In this document: positions 46,615 through 57,847 of the stretch, in pieces
How positions within the stretch are numbered: the first letter of the stretch is position 1
How the letters are laid out: every line of letters starts with the position of its first letter
Assembly: GCA_963989385.1 (NCBI GenBank)
Contig: OZ022500.1
Coordinates: forward strand, 109,285,842 to 109,349,841
Source: Ctena decussata
Lineage: Eukaryota > Mollusca > Bivalvia > Lucinida > Lucinidae
Direction of reading: 5' to 3'
DNA: 64,000 nucleotides
Position numbers and translations under genes: made by a program
Notes under the pieces: model-generated
Database searches by the model: none
What the model saw: only the letters and a program-made list of their open reading frames with translations
Told to the model about the DNA's origin: nothing

Positions 46615-47843
46615 CCCATATATTTAAACAGGACGATTCAATAAACTGTATATTACATTCGTATGTCCTACAACTAAAGAATATTTCCATCTTTATGTAT
46701 TTCAAGAGTCCTTCTGAGAGCCTGTACACAATTATAGTGTGAAAGAATACACGAAAATTGAAATAATATGACCGCCATTTTGTTTTCTGAAAGAGCCAAG
46801 TTTTCTCAAAATAAGAATGATTTATTTGCCTATGGTGCCTGATCATACCTTTACAATCATTGTCTGTATGGCTTCTGGTCCCGACGATCCAAGGCTGGAA
46901 GAAAGTCTCACAGCTATGAACTGAATCATGTGTATCTTACAGCACAATGTGGTGCATGTATGATAAACAGCAATGCAGTCCTACATAAAACTGAAGATTC
47001 GTAGAATTATTCAGTTAAACACCCCAGTAATACACTTCAAAGTTTGTTATAGGTTTGACATTTTGTAATTTAGCGTCTGTTGTTTTCTCAATATAAAAGG
47101 CAACCCTGACATAGTGTTTCCCCCAGAGGGTAGGGTATACTGAAAAAGGGACAGGGTATTTTGTAGAGTATTTTGTAAGCAGAAAGGCATGTCAAAATCG
47201 ACATTGATTGATAAACAACATTATTACCAGGCAGATAGTTTATTTGTTTACCCAACTTCCTGGTTGTACACTTCGCAGGCTAATAAAATAATGTGTCTGT
47301 GTGCATGTGTGTGTGATCAGTGAAGGCCTGAAGCAGTTAACAGATTTTATTTCCACAGATCTTTTTTCAAAAGTTTGTAGCGAAGGGTTTAAAGAAGGTA
47401 TACAGAGAAAGGCTGAGATACTGCTGTTGTGTCCCTTGGTCTGCAGTTAACAGAGTTTGTAGCAAAGGGTTTAAAGAAGGTATATACAGAGAAAGGCTGA
47501 GATACTACTGTTGTGTCCCTTGGTCTAACATTATGTTTATAGAAGGAATACAACTGTTGATAAGTGTATGCAAGTAGCAAGAAATGTAGTAGTTTCCCTT
47601 GATTAGAAAAAAAGTTCTTTACTGTTGCATTCTTCAACAATTTTTGTTCTAAAGTCAATTTGATGACATTTTATGCTTATATTTTAATTTAGTATTAATT
47701 CCCTGATTGTCCAAAATATTGGGACAGAACTTCTCTATGGTATAAATGAGCAGTGTGATCAAGGTCTGCTCTGTTTGCCAGCAACCCAGAAGGCACAAAA
47801 CATTAACCCATTCCATTCAGGATACCCCTTTAGGGGTATCTGG
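46615..47843. other. Unassigned sequence with a ~90-bp tandem duplication
   Basis: GTAGCGAAGGGTTTAAAGAA...GTGTCCCTTGGTCT occurs twice in tandem at about 47,378-47,435 and 47,459-47,525, making a short open frame on the minus strand. Nothing else recognised. Confidence 0.55.
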
Positions 47844-47910
47844 GCAAACAGTTTGGATCCAGATCAGGCTCCACAAATGTGGGGCCTGATCTGAGATACG
47901 AACTGTTTCC
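47844..47910. repeat. ~67-bp hairpin repeat
   Basis: The arms are GCAAACAGTTTGGATCCAGA and CTGAGATACGAACTGTTTCC, with inner CAGGCTCCACAAATGTGGGG then CCTG. Confidence 0.75.
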
Positions 47911-48077
47911 TGCCTAGACATCATTTCTACAAGAGTAAGTTAGACCAATATTGTCAAAATATTCTTGATTTTTGATGCAGACGACAATTTCAGCAGTTGA
48001 CAAAAAGTACCCAGAATGCAATGGGTTAATGCAGCATTGTTTCAGCAATTTGTGCCTGCTGGGAAGAGTTGATCTTA

Positions 48078-48307
48078 GGCCCAGTTGTTCAAAGCATTGT
48101 TAACTTAACAAAGTCGTTAGTCAAGGAGTCATGAAGCCTTCTAGCACACTAAAAATCAAGTGTGTTAATATTCTGTCGGAAAATGTGAGGAGCTTTTGCA
48201 TTGCAACATTTTTTGTCCAAAAATGGGATTATTTTGTGTACAACACATTACAAAATTTAACATCTCTTTAACTAACCTCATCATTAGTTTTGAACAACTG
48301 TGTCCAG
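48078..48307. mobile_element. ~230-bp MITE, GTTGTTCAAA termini
   Basis: GGCCCAGTTGTTCAAAGC is imperfectly inverted at the right end (TTTTGAACAACTGTGTCC). The interior has TTAACTTAACAAAGTCGTTA on the left and TTTAACTAACC on the right. No clear duplication was seen. Confidence 0.65.
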
Positions 48308-48540
48308 ATCACAAAACAATATTAAAGCTGTGTTTGATAATTTTCCTTAGTTTTCCATAAAGCATTATGTTGTGACTCCTCATTAGAACTGATGAGGGAT
48401 CGCACCATGTTTTTTGGAGGATTAACAAAAATAATGAGAATTCTTTTCAAATGCCCACCCATAAGTCCCATATCCAGGAAAAATCAATTTTAAGGTAGTT
48501 TATCTCATTCACGCCGAGATACCCATAAAAGGGACATGGG

Positions 48541-48598
48541 AAAACAGGGTAGAACCAGATCAGATGACACAAATGATCAGGCTCTACACTGTTTGCTG
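48541..48598. repeat. ~58-bp hairpin repeat
   Basis: AGGGTAGAACCAGATCAGAT pairs imperfectly with ATGATCAGGCTCTACACTGT then TTGC. Confidence 0.65.
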
Positions 48599-48862
48599 CA
48601 CTTACTACTGTAATGACCCTAAATATTCGGCCAGACAGGTCTGAGCAAACATTGTATACCCATATCAAACTGCTTGGATGTCCAAAATTTTAGGGTCATT
48701 ACGGTAAATATTATTTTAAAAGACAAATCAGTACAAATAAAGTAAACCTTGCACCCCTCAAATTGGAAATATACCTGTCCAAAGAGCCAGGTAGAAGAGT
48801 CCACTTATCATAAGGGTAAAGTCGGGTAATTTTGGACAACGGGTAAATTCAGACATACCATT

Positions 48863-48929
48863 GCAAACAGTGAAAATCCAGATGAGAAGGCTCATAATGA
48901 GCCTTCTCATCAAGATTTTCACTGTTTGC
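48863..48929. repeat. ~67-bp hairpin repeat, near-perfect
   Basis: GCAAACAGTGAAAATCCAGA...GAGAAGGCTCAT is mirrored by ATGAGCCTTCTCATCAAGAT then TTTCACTGTTTGC. The two arms are almost fully complementary with practically no loop. Confidence 0.85.
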
Positions 48930-49209
48930 CTTGTTTTAATTCCAAACAACTGACACATAAAGGAAACAATATCACTGTTCGAATTTACCCGACTTTACCC
49001 TAATGGGTTATACAATTTTTACGGCAGTTGCAACTTCTGGGTTTAGTATTTTCTTTTGGTATTAGTATATGAATATATATCCACAAAGATATATATATAT
49101 ATATAATTTAATGAAGCACTGGGGCTGAAAAAATTTATTATTTTTAAATACTGTAGTATTTTCCCTAAAGAGTAGTAGTTTCCCAAAAGAGTTTGACAGA
49201 AATTCGAGA
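48930..49209. other. Unassigned, flanked by a pair of short repeats
   Basis: GTAAAGTCGGGTAA (48,818) and TTACCCGACTTTACC (48,986) form an inverted pair around the hairpin at 48,863, suggesting a ~180-bp MITE with this hairpin at its centre. A (TA)n tract lies near 49,090. Confidence 0.55.
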
Positions 49210-49275
49210 GCAAACAGTGCAGACATTGATCAGACTGCTCTTAAGAGCTGTATGATCAAAGTCAGCACTGTTTGC
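49210..49275. repeat. ~66-bp hairpin repeat
   Basis: GCAAACAGTGCAGACATTGA pairs with TGATCAAAGTCAGCACTGTT then TGC around CTCTTAAGAGC. Confidence 0.8.
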
Positions 49276-50818
49276 CATATGCATCATAAAATAACACCCA
49301 GTTAGTGCAGGAAACAAAACTGGATCTGTAAAAATTGGAAAATCAAAGAAATGTAATAGAATTGGTTGCACTGTCCAAATATGTAGGCTAGTATATAAAG
49401 TGAAAAATAAAGATATAAGTTGGACTGCCGTATACATATCAAGCAAATCTAAGTGAAAAACTGACTGGGTACAGAGATGACAGGATGTGTTATAGGACAC
49501 TTTTAGGATACTTTTAAAATTGTGGAGAAATATGAACGGAATGCACTAATGTATTAGGACACAATAAAAATTGAACATTCTAATTTCTGTCATGACATTT
49601 CTGTCTTTGAATTCGGATGACTTCACGAAGTTGTGGGATATGACAAGATGCTATGTAAACTGTTGATCATATGACGGTCAGTAGACCCTACACAGACTTC
49701 GTTTTGTTCAGGGTCTACACTGTTTGCAAAGATGTGTGGCACAGTGTTTCCTTAGGATTTCGAAGTTACCAGAAATGCAGGGTTAATACTTTTACTTAAA
49801 GCACCAAGAAATGAAATTAGTTGAATTTGTAAACAGCATAGATCCAGCTGAGGATACGCATGACGAGGCTGGCATCTTATCTGTGCATAATCTGTTTGTC
49901 CTATAAGTCTTTGAATATCAATATTTTATCTTGGACAAAACAGTTTTTGAAATGTTGCGGATGATGCAAATTTTTGTCTGCTTAAATTTCTAGGTGGTTT
50001 AAGGGTTAAAGGTTCTGATATGAAAAAAAAGAAGAGAGTTTTACCTTTACCTTTTTTATCTTCAAAGACTGATGATGACAGAAACTGGAAAGTAATGCTA
50101 TGTGGAATTGCATTTTATCGTCTTTATAAGCAAAGAATTAATTAATGACCCACTGAGTGACATGCAGTGCGTGGCCCTGCAGTTGCAGTGTCTTAGAAGT
50201 ATGTTCTGCTTAAAACAATAACTGTTTATACAGATGTGGTAAGTGTGTTAAATAGTAATACCATATTTCTGTCAATAAATGCCCCTCTCCGTAAACACCC
50301 CCTTTTCATTTTTTGTGAAAAAAATAATAAGAAGTGTCAAATATCACCAAAGTTGGCCAGGAGAACTAAATTTTGTTATTTATTGTTCAAATTCTGTTCA
50401 AAGACTTAAGAGTGCTTTTATAGGGACTGTGAATTTTAATGCCTTCGTGGCATTTATTAGAAGGAATACGATAACAGTTATCCTAATAAGAAAAAAAGTG
50501 GTAGAGCCCATCCAGTGAGACAGATCTTTATACATGTATGTCCATAACCCTTTTCACTTTTAAACCTTTCCAAATACCCCCATCTGGAATTGGGGCCAAT
50601 CTGCTGCCATAATACCCTTTCTGTCTGAGTTACAGCCCTTGATCAGTCCAGTGAGATAAATCACATGGCATGCACCTCATGCTTCTGTTTCCTGCTAAAT
50701 TTCAGACATAGTTGCAAAAATTCACCTAAAACTGTAAGCCCCCCACAATTTAATATGTAGTGTATTTTGGCACAATTTTAACCCTTAAAGAGCCAAAAAT
50801 GAAAAATTGTTGAATTGG
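49276..50818. other. Unassigned sequence with one diverged hairpin
   Basis: A weak hairpin-family relic lies near 49,675-49,736 (CAGTAGACCCTACACAG ... CAGGGTCTACACTGTTTGC) and another near 49,832-49,910. No gene seen. Confidence 0.45.
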
Positions 50819-50884
50819 CAAACAGTGTAGATCCAGATGAGGTGGCTCATAATGAGCCACCTCATCTGAATCTACACTGTTTGC
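50819..50884. repeat. 66-bp hairpin repeat, best copy
   Basis: The left arm GCAAACAGTGTAGATCCAGA...TGGCTCAT and its inverse ATGAGCCACC...ACACTGTTTGC differ at about one base in 33. A precursor-like RNA would fold into a nearly perfect stem. It is the reference copy for the family. Confidence 0.88.
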
Positions 50885-51442
50885 CCTCTAGTGTTTGAAC
50901 TCTCAATATGATATCGCTTGGAAGAAACATTTTTTGAAATTTTGCAGACGTAAATTTTGTTGTCTGCTTTTTGGCGCATAAAGGGTTAGTTCATGGCAGA
51001 GTTTATGGTACTATCATGCATTGGAAGCTAAGAAAAATACACTTACAGACTCCTAGTTCTGCGTTGCATCGTTCATGACATTTGAGAATGTATTTGCAAC
51101 CAATTTCCTTCATCTTATTGCTTTTAAATACTGTCCAATTGGCTTATAATTTAGTTAAATCCAGTATATTGCTGTCCTTAGAAGCAGATTAACTGACTGT
51201 TAACGAGATCTTAGGAAACCAATCAGCTGTTCTTTTGAAAATTCTGTTCAGTTACCCTAAAGTGTTTAGGTATTGGGACACTTAAAACCATTAGTTTTCC
51301 ATTTGTCTCAAATGGAAAATTAATGGTTTTAGGTGTCCCAATATTTAAGCACATGAGGATATACCCTATTTACCCTAAATATTTGGACCCCTTAACCAAC
51401 TGCTATAGTTATGAAAACCTAAAATTTGATCAATTTCATTTT
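50885..51442. other. Unassigned, with a short inverted repeat
   Basis: TAGGTATTGGGACACTTAAA...CCATTTGTC then TCAAATGG...TTTTAGGTGTCCCAATA is a ~40-bp-arm hairpin near 51,268-51,342. No gene seen. Confidence 0.6.
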
Positions 51443-52540
51443 TAGCTTACCTGAGCTGAAAGTTTCGGGGGAACTTGTAGTAAGTTAGTAAGTAAGTAAA
51501 GACTTTATTTACCGAGGGTGACAACATTTAGCAAGTTAACTAATCTTCCATGAGGCCCTCTCTGACTGACATCATCCGTCCACACTTTCAAACAACTTCT
51601 CCTTTGAAACCATTGGGCTGATTGTAATCAAATTTTATATGTAGCCTTTAGAGGTCTGGGGAACGAAAAGTTGTACAAAATAGGTCCTGGTCACATGATC
51701 AACATGGCCGCCATGCCAGTACATGTATATGGTTAAAATCTTTATATACTAGAACCAACTTCTAACCGACCACTCATTCATAGCATGTTTTCCGCTAAAT
51801 AAATAAGACAATCGAACATATGTTTCCATCTTTAATTAACTTGTGATATTGGTAAAGTAAATCAGGTAACTCTGAAATAAAAATCTCATCCGTATACCAT
51901 TGAATAAGTGAAAGATAATTGTACCCCTGTTTCCGAAAATCGCAACATTTCAGCAGATTTTCACGATTCGAACAGAACCACATTTCGGAATCTTGTCAGC
52001 ATATGCTTATGATTTGTGTGAATATTTAGAAAAATGTTTAAATGAACTTGAGAACTCATAATAAGGCATTATTTTAATACAGAATTCAAAATTTCAGCCA
52101 CAATTAAAAAAATCTTCTCCACCACAGTCATAATCCTTGCGAAGTTCGAAAATGGGGGTACATGTGCATCCTCTGTTGCCAGGAAAACGATTCTAAAGGT
52201 ATTGAGCTCAAACATTTTACCACGTTTACATGACACATTGGGAGTACTGAATATAAGAAAATTATGTCCGGATACCATCTTCAAACGACAGTGTTCAAGA
52301 CAATGCAAGTGGTCAGTTAGAAGTTGTGCTTAGTATACATCTTCTCCAGAACCAATGGACTGATGGCCTTGAAACATGGTATGTAGCATAAGGTACGCAA
52401 GTACTACCAAGATTGTTCAAATGATGACCTTGGGTTGACCATGACCTGTTTTTTACAGCAAGGTCAAATTTGCCTTACTGTGTTTTTATATTGGAAAATA
52501 ATAGAACATAAGATTTCATGGAAATTTTTGAAGATTTTGG
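51443..52540 (+). repeat. Module repeat related to 19.6 and 55.2 kb, interrupted
   Basis: It shows a diverged head (TTAGCTTACCTGAGCTGAAA), then AACTTCTCCTTTGAAACCAT, GGTCACATGATCAACATGGC, and after an insertion CTTCTCCAGAACCAATGGAC and GACCTTGGGTTGACC. One module is split by the element at ~51,747-52,334. Confidence 0.75.
51747..52334. mobile_element. ~590-bp TIR element in a module
   Basis: ACTAGAACCAACTTCTAACC then GACCACT is imperfectly inverted at the right end (AGTGGTCAGTTAGAAGTTGT then GCTTAGT). TA lies at both junctions, and the uninterrupted module phrase is AATCTTTATA/CATCTTCTCC. No transposase frame. Confidence 0.75.
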
Positions 52541-52708
52541 CCTAAAAATTGGTTTATTCTTATTAATTTTTGTTTATACAAAGTTCACAATTTGATTAAT
52601 AGTAATAATAGATGAAGAATATGAACCTACTGAGAATGGTACCTTAGTACATCAGATTCTGTGACTGCAAGGACTTTGATCAGCCTTCAAAAGATGCAGA
52701 TAGAAAAG

Positions 52709-52774
52709 TAAACAGTGTAGGCTCTGCTCAGACTGCTCCATCAGGAGCAGTCTGATCAGGGTCTGCACTGTTTG
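52709..52774. repeat. ~66-bp hairpin repeat
   Basis: AAACAGTGTAGGCTCTGCTC then AGACTGCTCC pairs with GGAGCAGTCTGATCAGGGTC then TGCACTGTTTG around ATCA. Confidence 0.8.
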
Positions 52775-53269
52775 CTCAGTCCTGTTTGTCCTGATACTAA
52801 AATTTGTATGATACATTCTGATCAGAGCTTCTCTACTCCCTTGTGTTGTTGTATAGCTCAGTTGTATAAATCATGTATCTGCCAATCTTTAAAATAAAGA
52901 TGAGGTTGTAACTTATTTTATTCAAATTTCATATCCTGTTGTATTGTGAAGCTGCCTATTCTCGGTTATATTACCCTATAAACAGTGTATGGTGCCCAGG
53001 TTACCCACATAATTCATGATTTTAGAAATATTTTATCTAAATTTCAGAAGACACTAGGGTACTCATAACACTAGGTTACTCATAATTGTTTATGCAAATT
53101 GCAATATTGGCTTTGTCGGGGGATCAATGCTGCCCCACTTTGAAGAATTTGAGGGCCATATTGGTTTCAAATGGTTTGGGTCTGACTGTCTGTCTGTCAT
53201 CATCAGTCCATCAGCACATTTTCAGGGGTGCTGCACTATTCAAGTAGGGTAAGTCCAGGGCTCCAGATA
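52775..53269. other. Unassigned sequence
   Basis: CTGACTGTCTGTCTGTCATC near 53,190 may be the start of another headed repeat. Nothing else seen. Confidence 0.4.
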
Positions 53270-53400
53270 AGAATTTATGGTTAATTGGGTATTACCCACT
53301 GATTTTTTTGTTAATTGGGTATTCTGAATTTTAATTGGGTAATGCAACTTGCATTACTCACTGATTTTGCTTTTAATTGGGTATTCTGATTTTTATATGT
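53270..53400 (+). repeat. Short tandem TTAATTGGGTATTCTGA motif
   Basis: TTAATTGGGTA followed by TTCTGA or variants recurs about five times in 130 bp. Confidence 0.75.
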
Positions 53401-54370
53401 GCAATTTGGTAAAACTGGAGTTAGCGCTGCAATCTTAACATTTTGCATCACCATGATTTTGTATCGGTATCTATCTATATATATAGTCCAGGGATCTCGG
53501 GGACGCCGAATTCGGCGTCCTTGGACGCGAAAATTTCGGCCCGGACGCCAATAATTGCCTTCCGAGGATTCCCGCGGACGCGTTATTTTTGCCGGCTGTA
53601 CTTCTTTAAAATCTCCTAAAATGTCAGTTGTTGCAAGTTTTGAAGAAGCCACGCATTGCTCCCACCTTTGACAGAGCTTATTTGAACCAGAAATCAATAA
53701 AATCATCGTAAATGCCACCTCACATTTACCTGGAATTTCACACCTTCTTAATCCCCACTACCGTATGTCGTTAATCAGCAGTAGCATACGGCACGTGTCA
53801 GTATTTCACACTTTCTTAATCACTGTTAGATCAATAAACGAATTGTGTCAACACGGTGTCTTTGTCTTAGATCTACCGCCTCACGTGATTGGTCAGTTTA
53901 CGTCTTTAGAAGTATCGCATCGCAATAATTGACAGCTTGTCAAAGGTGAGACTTTTACAGTGGCTTTGCCAACAAATTAATATTATATTACCGGTATATC
54001 ACGCGCCAAAGGGATGAGCCCGAGAGGGGCAACTCGGCCAACTCCGGTCTCATTAAAGAGTTTGCAGAATCTATCACGAGAAAAAAAAAGATTTTTAGGT
54101 TGCCTGCCGAAGTTATGAGCCTTTTCTGAGGCACGTTTTTCATTTCCTTACTGTTCGTATTACGCACTTGCGCTGTGCTCGATGGGCACAACACGTGTGT
54201 TAAAGCAGTTTTCAACTTGGAAAATGCAATCGGTAGCCTCAAGTTGCTAGAAGCGGTCGTCAAAGATAATTATACTATATTTAAGCCAGACCAAGTCGTT
54301 GCAATTCCCGGAAACCGGTGACTTGATATCTTCGGTTTGTGCACTTTAAAATTCTTTCCCGCTGTTGTTA
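53401..54370. other. Unassigned, locally CpG-rich
   Basis: GGGACGCCGAATTCGGCGTC then CTTGGACGCG near 53,500 contains a short palindrome. The minus-strand frame here is arginine-rich (RPGRNFRVQGRRIRRPRDPW) and simply reflects the CpG-rich sequence. CpG rises towards 54.4 kb. Confidence 0.4.
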
Positions 54371-54375
54371 GTCTG

Positions 54376-54430
54376 TTTCCCGCCATTTCTCGCGCACCAT
54401 GTACAGAACGAGTACCAGTATATCTATAAA
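54376..54430 (+). promoter_or_regulatory. Candidate core promoter: E2F-like site and TATA box
   Basis: GTTTCCCGCCATTTCTCGCG contains the E2F-type TTTCCCGCC. About 45 bp downstream, TATAAATA (about 54,424-54,431) is a good TATA box. A start site about 30 bp further would precede the ATG at 54,513 by 50-60 bp. All of this is motif-based. Confidence 0.35.
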
Positions 54431-54512
54431 TAACGCTGCGGTAAATCTGTGAGGTCAACACAGATAGTTGAACACGCGGCATAGGAATTACACCTGGCGC
54501 TTTTGTTTACAC

Positions 54513-54676
54513 ATGACAGCCTTGATGACACCGTCGTTAATACGCTTCTGTCTTTTGGGTCTTTGCGTACCGGGAATTTTGTCTGCGTATTGGTACGCTT
54601 ACAGGAAAAGGTCAATTGTGTTTTTCAATTATTTTATTGGGTATTTACGCAGATACGCTGCTTATCTGGAGCACTG
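54513..54676 (+). CDS. Candidate first exon, hydrophobic N-terminus
   Basis: ATG opens 54 codons, MTALMTPSLIRFCLLGLCVP then GILSAYWYAY, a signal-anchor-like hydrophobic segment at residues ~8-26. A basic, tyrosine-rich stretch follows (YRKRSIVFFNYFIGYLRRYA) and then YLEH. The frame ends in phase 2 at donor GTAAGTG (54,677). A TATA/E2F-like promoter lies upstream. No downstream exon could be assigned in the window, and the protein is not recognised. A chance frame in a CpG-rich patch remains possible. Confidence 0.35.
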
Positions 54677-55231
54677 GTAAGTGCTTCAAGAACTGTAAGG
54701 GACTGATAAATTTATTGATGAATCAACCGTAAAAATTAGCAGTCTGTAGATAAGAGGGAGTATTTTGTGATAATTAGGGATAATTTTTGTTAATTCTGCA
54801 TAAAACATAGGTTATGACCTCTCATCTGAACCGTCTTGGCGAGACTGCTCAGATGAGGGGTCACAACATATGGTTTCAATGGAGAGTAAAGAAAAATTAT
54901 CCCTCAATTATCATCAAATACCCCTCTTAACTAGAGCTCTGCAGTCTAAGCAGGCATAGTTCAGATTTTATATGAATTAAGTCAGGTTTTGACAGGACAT
55001 GGTTCATTTATATTACTTCAGTGACCAGCAAATCATATTATGCAAATAGTCATAGACATCAATAACACATTCATAACTCAGGCAGTCAAAATCATTTAAG
55101 ATGCTCTGGGGAAACCCAGAAGGGACTTGTGACTTTTATGGCTCTGCATACAACTGAAAGTCCGATTAAACTCTTCATTTAGTGTCTTGATTAGTGCGTT
55201 CACTATAGACTGACTAGAACATTCAGTTTTT
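54677..55231. other. Candidate intron sequence with one hairpin
   Basis: GACCTCTCATCTGAACCGTC...GACTGCTCAGATGAGGGGTC near 54,817-54,862 forms a hairpin. It lies inside a longer imperfect inverted repeat (GGGAGTATTTTGTGATAATT then AGGGATAATT on the left, AATTATCCCTCAATTATCAT on the right; ~54,755-54,940), probably a ~190-bp MITE. Confidence 0.55.
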
Positions 55232-56410
55232 AGTTCACCTGACGGAGCTAGCTGCTCTAGGGGAGCTTATAGGATGGGAAGGCTCCATCGTCCAACCGTC
55301 TGTCATCCGTCCATCCATCATCCGTCCGTCCACAATTTCAATAGACTTCTCCTCTGAAACCGCTGGGCCAATTGTAACCGAATTTCATATGTAGGCTCAT
55401 GGAACAACAAGTTGTTCTAACAGTCATGGTCACATGACCAACATGGCAGCCACACCCATATAGTAAAAACCTATAAAATCTTCTCCAAAACCAATGGACT
55501 GATGGCCTTGAAATTTGGTATGTAGCAATGGGTATGTGAGTACTATCAAGATTATTCAAACTTTGACCTTGGCTTGACCTTGACCTTTTTTACGGTAAGG
55601 TCAAATTTGCTTTCTGGTACATTAATATGGGAAGGTGCTAGAACACAAGATTTCATTGGAAATGTTAAAGATTTTGGCCTCAAAATTGGTATATACAGTC
55701 ATCTCAATGAGCTTTTGAAGATTAATTAATGAGTACAAGAGATCAAGATCATTCTTTCACCTTTGACCCTGGATGCTCATATTTTTAAAATTTTCAAACG
55801 TCTCCTCAAAAGCCACTGGTCCGATTGTAACCAAATTTCATATAAAGCCTCCAGGAGTTGAGGGAACAAAAATTTGTTGAAATGGTTCAGATCACATGAT
55901 CAACATGTCGGCCATGCCCATTTATGGTAAAAACCTTTAAATACCTTTTTCTCCATAATCAGCTGACAGATGGTCTTGAAACTTGGTATGTAGCATTGGG
56001 TTCTCAAGTACTACCAAAATTGTTCAAATAATGACCTTGGGTTGACCTTGACCTTTTTATGGCAAGGTTAAATATTGGAAAATGCTGGAACATAAGATTT
56101 CAAGGAAAATGTTGAAGATTTTGGCCTAAAAAAAGGTATATACAGTCATCTTAATGAGTACATACAGATTTATGAGTACAAAAGGACAAGGTCATTCTTT
56201 GACCTTTGACCCTGGATGATCAAACTTTGAAAATTTCAAACATCTCCTCAAAAACCAGTCTGCAAATGGCAACCAAATTTCATATAGAGCTTGTAGGCGC
56301 TGAGGGAATGAAAAATTGTTCAATAGGTCCAGGTCAGATGACCAACATGGCTGTCATGCCCATATATGGTATATAAACCTTTAAAAAGGTGCTTCTCCAT
56401 ATATGAGATG
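55232..56410 (+). repeat. Palindrome-headed repeat with three ~450-bp modules
   Basis: The head TTAGTTCACCTGACGGAGCT then AGCTGCTCTAGGGGAGCTTA is followed by a CCGTC/CATCCGTC stretch. Modules start at about 55,347, 55,799 and 56,243 and share TCTCCTC.GAAACC/AAAGCC, AAATTTCATAT, GGTCACATGACCAACATGGC and TTGACCTTGACCTTTTT. It is the same superfamily as 19.6-21.6 kb, about equally diverged between modules. Confidence 0.78.
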
Positions 56411-57220
56411 TTATGCAGACATCAGTAAATCCTGTCAGTCTGTTTTTACTCCGTTGGTTCTAACTTCATTGGTTGCACTGTAGTTGCTGTAAGTCAGCAT
56501 GTCTTGTGCTTAATTGGAACTGACAGAATATGTCAGTTTGTGTCAAAAATGGCTTCTGTTTTGTGTTTAAACCTGAAAATTCTCCAGAGTGATATATGTT
56601 TTTCTCCCGTTTTCACTTTCTATAGAAGAATTGAATGCTTCCCACAAATGAGCTGAGTCACAAAAAAGTGCACTGAACCCACATGCCAACAGCAGAGGCT
56701 CAGATTAGTTAATGAGCCATTGCATCCTGGCAATCTGATCAGAGACTTTGCTGTTTGCACACAGCATGTGTCCTCCCCAAGGAATCTAAAGGCTTTAGGT
56801 AGACTGTGTGGATTCACAGACTGGTTTTGAGTTTTGTTGTAAGCCACCATGTAGCATGACGGGATTTGAATGTTAAAGCATTGCACTTAAACCAGCCTAA
56901 AGGAGCTATGTGTTAGAAAGCCTGTCTAAAGACCTTTAGATAAAATTCACTCTGATCAGCATTCACAGATGGAAGAGGACTAACATCTAATTTACCCAGC
57001 ATATGTCACCCCTGGTTAACTATGTGTATACAAGGGCTGTTAGGAAACATGAAGTGAAAAAAGAGTCATGGTTACCAAACAACCTGGTCATCAGGTTGTT
57101 TGGAAAGTATGGCTCTTTTTCATTTTGTAACGGCTCTTTTTCGTTTCATAGCAGGATGTTGTGTTTGCTGCTATAAGTGCATGCAGTTGGTATTTGCAGA
57201 TAGAGTAGGTGAGAGAATCT
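56411..57220. other. Unassigned, with two hairpin relics
   Basis: A hairpin-family relic lies near 56,676-56,760 (CAGAGGCTCAGATTAG...CAATCTGATCAGAGACTTTG then CTGTTTGC). ACCAAACAACCTGGTCATCA then GGTTGTTTGG near 57,073 is a separate palindrome. No gene seen. Confidence 0.5.
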
Positions 57221-57443
57221 GGGGCCGTATTCATAAAGCCACTTAAGTCGTTGCTATGCGGTTGCTAAGGCTAAATATCTATAAAGGAGATTCCTTACAA
57301 CTATGAAATTTGGTCTGGAGGAACAGTCTTTGTAAGACTGTTCCTCCAGAGCAAATTTCATAGTTGTAGGGAATCTCCTTCAAAGAAATTTAGCCTTAGC
57401 AACAGCATAGCAACCACTTAAGTCGTTTTATGAATACCGCCCC
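57221..57443. mobile_element. 223-bp near-perfect hairpin MITE
   Basis: GGGGCCGTATTCATAAAGCC is mirrored by the right end (TTTTATGAATACCGCCCC). The arms remain complementary to the centre (GGAACAGTCTTTGTAAGACT then GTTCC). A single transcript would form a ~100-bp stem. Confidence 0.88.
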
Positions 57444-57591
57444 TGATGTAATATTAGTCAACATGTGAGACAGTATGTTGGCTCCCAAGGTGTTTGAAGA
57501 CAGCGTAGAGGGTGTAAATAACTGAATATAGCACCCACTCCCACACTGTCACAAGTGCAGCAGAGTGCAAAACCAAGCATCAGAACCATTT

Positions 57592-57827
57592 GAGCCGCGA
57601 CACGACAAAACCAGCAATGTGGTTGTGCGCCCAGCGCAGACTCAGATCAGCCTGGGCATCCGCCCAGTCTGATCAGAGTCTTCGCTGTCCGCATGGAGGT
57701 AGCTTAGACCCTTGGCTACCATTTGAGCTTTTAACGAAGAGTCTAATCAAACTGAGCGGATGCCCAGGCTGATCTGAGTCTGCACAAGGCGCACAACCAC
57801 ATTGTTGGTTTTGTCGTGTCGCGGCTC
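57592..57827. mobile_element. GAGCCGCGAC-family MITE, copy 2
   Basis: The ends are GAGCCGCGACACGACAAAAC and TTTTGTCGTGTCGCGGCTC. ATT flanks both sides. The inside has CCTGGGCATCCGCCCAGTCT and the mirrored second module. A 60-codon frame in it is incidental. Confidence 0.88.
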
Positions 57828-57847
57828 ATTTCTGATTGTTTTGGAGT

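Noticed and set aside
53311..53718. 135-codon minus-strand arginine-rich frame
   Set aside because: It coincides with a short palindromic CpG-rich patch and the tandem TTAATTGGGTA motif. No domain is recognised.
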